Source of the DNA: an uncultured Fidelibacterota bacterium
GTDB lineage: Bacteria; Fidelibacterota; Marinisomatia; Marinisomatales; UBA1611
DNA length: 7,034 nucleotides
Direction of reading: 5' to 3'
Assembly: GCA_937893835.1 (NCBI GenBank)
Contig: CALCSS010000134.1
Coordinates: 1-7,034 of the forward strand
The notes beneath the pieces are model-generated. The model was given only the letters and a program-made list of their open reading frames with translations, was not told where the DNA came from and made no database searches. Shown here piece by piece: positions 6,273 to 7,034 of this stretch. The position numbers and the translations under genes were made by a program. Each line of letters starts with the position of its first letter. Position 1 is the stretch's first letter.

Positions 6273-7034
6273 ATGGCAAAGAAGATAAGTCGAAGAGAGT
6301 TCATGAAGACAACAGCCGTAGCTGGGGGAGCTGCAGCTGTCATGCCCCAGGCCCTCTTCTCATCTCGAATGAAGAATAGGGTAAGGCTAGGCATCATTGG
6401 CACGGGAATGAGGGGACAGTGGATGCTATGGCTAGCCGCAAAATACCCTGAGGTTGAGATCCCATCGATATGTGACATAGATGATGGAATGATCGATTCA
6501 GCATTAAAGATAATAAGGGACGCTGGCAGGCCAGAGCCTAGGGTCTACAAGAAGAATGATGAGGATTTTCGAAATATGGTCAAGAATGAGGACCTCGACG
6601 GTGTCTATATTGCAACGCCATGGGAGTGGCACCATCCCATGGCCATCGCGGCGATGAAGGCCGGTATTCATGTTGGGACAGAGGTGCCCGCCGCGCTGAC
6701 CGTGGATGAGTGTTGGGATCTTGTAAATATCTCAGAGCGGACGGGAAAGTTGTGCATGATCATGGAGAATGTATGCTACCGTCGCGATGTCATGGCGGTA
6801 CTTAACATGGTCAGGAAGAGCATGTTTGGTGAGTTACTCCACTGCCAGGGAGGCTACCAGCATGATCTGAGACATGTGAAGTTCAATGATGGGGTTGGTC
6901 CATATGGAGGTGGCGTTGAGTTTGGCGAGAAGGGATATTCTGAGGCGAGGTGGAGGACACAGCACTCGGTCGATCGTAACGGAGATCTGTATCCGACCCA
7001 TGGTCTAGGACCAGTCAGTCCAATGCTGGACATT
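6273..7034 (+). CDS. GH109-like NAD-dependent alpha-N-acetylgalactosaminidase, Tat-exported (3' end outside window)
   Basis: The frame runs open from ATG 6273 to the window end, giving 254 residues of a protein that is usually about 430-470. The N-terminus is a twin-arginine signal: SRREFMK (6-12), then a small-residue hydrophobic stretch (TTAVAGGAAAV). A Gfo/Idh/MocA Rossmann fold starts at 36 with VRLGIIGTGMRG (GxGxxG). Family motifs follow: TPWEWHHPMA (115-124), EVPAALTVDECW (137-148), ENVCYRRDVMAVLNMVR (165-181), GGYQHDLR (193-200) and YPTHGLGP (240-247). These closely match GH109 enzymes, which use bound NAD in an oxidation-elimination mechanism. Y195, Y240 and H243 probably equal the active-site Tyr and His residues of the Elizabethkingia enzyme (from memory). 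Tat export fits a cofactor loaded before secretion. It is co-transcribed with the GH29 gene. The substrate is inferred, as GH109 is broad and some members have other roles. Confidence 0.85.
   Translation, partial: MAKKISRREFMKTTAVAGGAAAVMPQALFSSRMKNRVRLGIIGTGMRGQWMLWLAAKYPEVEIPSICDIDDGMIDSALKIIRDAGRPEPRVYKKNDEDFRNMVKNEDLDGVYIATPWEWHHPMAIAAMKAGIHVGTEVPAALTVDECWDLVNISERTGKLCMIMENVCYRRDVMAVLNMVRKSMFGELLHCQGGYQHDLRHVKFNDGVGPYGGGVEFGEKGYSEARWRTQHSVDRNGDLYPTHGLGPVSPMLDI

Overview
The window looks like chromosomal DNA from a Gram-negative bacterium. It carries class III (type IV) prepilin genes, a Tat-exported oxidoreductase-fold glycosidase and a Sec-type signal peptide on a fucosidase. GC content is moderate (mid-40s percent by eye). 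Arginine is written mostly as AGG/AGA, ATA is common for Ile, and this is uniform across all genes, so nothing marks recent transfer within the window. Shine-Dalgarno sites are present at several starts. The pairing of GH29 with Tat-type GH109 enzymes suggests a polysaccharide-degrading lineage, perhaps of the FCB or PVC groups or a marine candidate phylum, but I cannot place it more finely. Every gene is on the + strand.

Region 1 (1-198): the last 29 codons of an unidentified Gly/Asn/Thr-rich protein, an AT-rich perfect palindrome, and a convincing intrinsic terminator (132-167). Region 2 (199-4178): five tightly packed genes, with junctions of +35, -4, +2 and -1 nt. The first four are small prepilin-like proteins, each with G|F-x-x-x-E at the cleavage site. 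The fifth is a 632-residue PilX/GspK-like protein that lacks Glu+5 and carries a LamG lectin-like domain set into a beta-solenoid. Family hints (GspG/MshA-like, GspH/MshC-like, MshD-like, MshO-like, MshP-like plus LamG) follow the order of the minor-pilin end of an MSHA-type pilus locus. The likely role is a pilus or pseudopilus tip complex whose LamG protein binds a glycan or other surface ligand. No assembly ATPase, platform protein or secretin lies in the window.

Region 3 (4179-4268): a short intergenic gap with a 16-bp palindrome and an apparently coding signal-peptide stretch upstream of the first ATG of the next gene. Region 4 (4269-7034): a two-gene glycosidase unit. The first gene is a GH29 alpha-L-fucosidase with a C-terminal PA14 domain. 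The second is a Tat-exported, NAD-dependent GH109 alpha-N-acetylgalactosaminidase-like protein cut by the window end. Together they suggest removal of terminal alpha-fucose and alpha-GalNAc from a host or algal glycan outside the cytoplasm. Whether the pilus tip and the two enzymes share a substrate is only an inference from adjacency.
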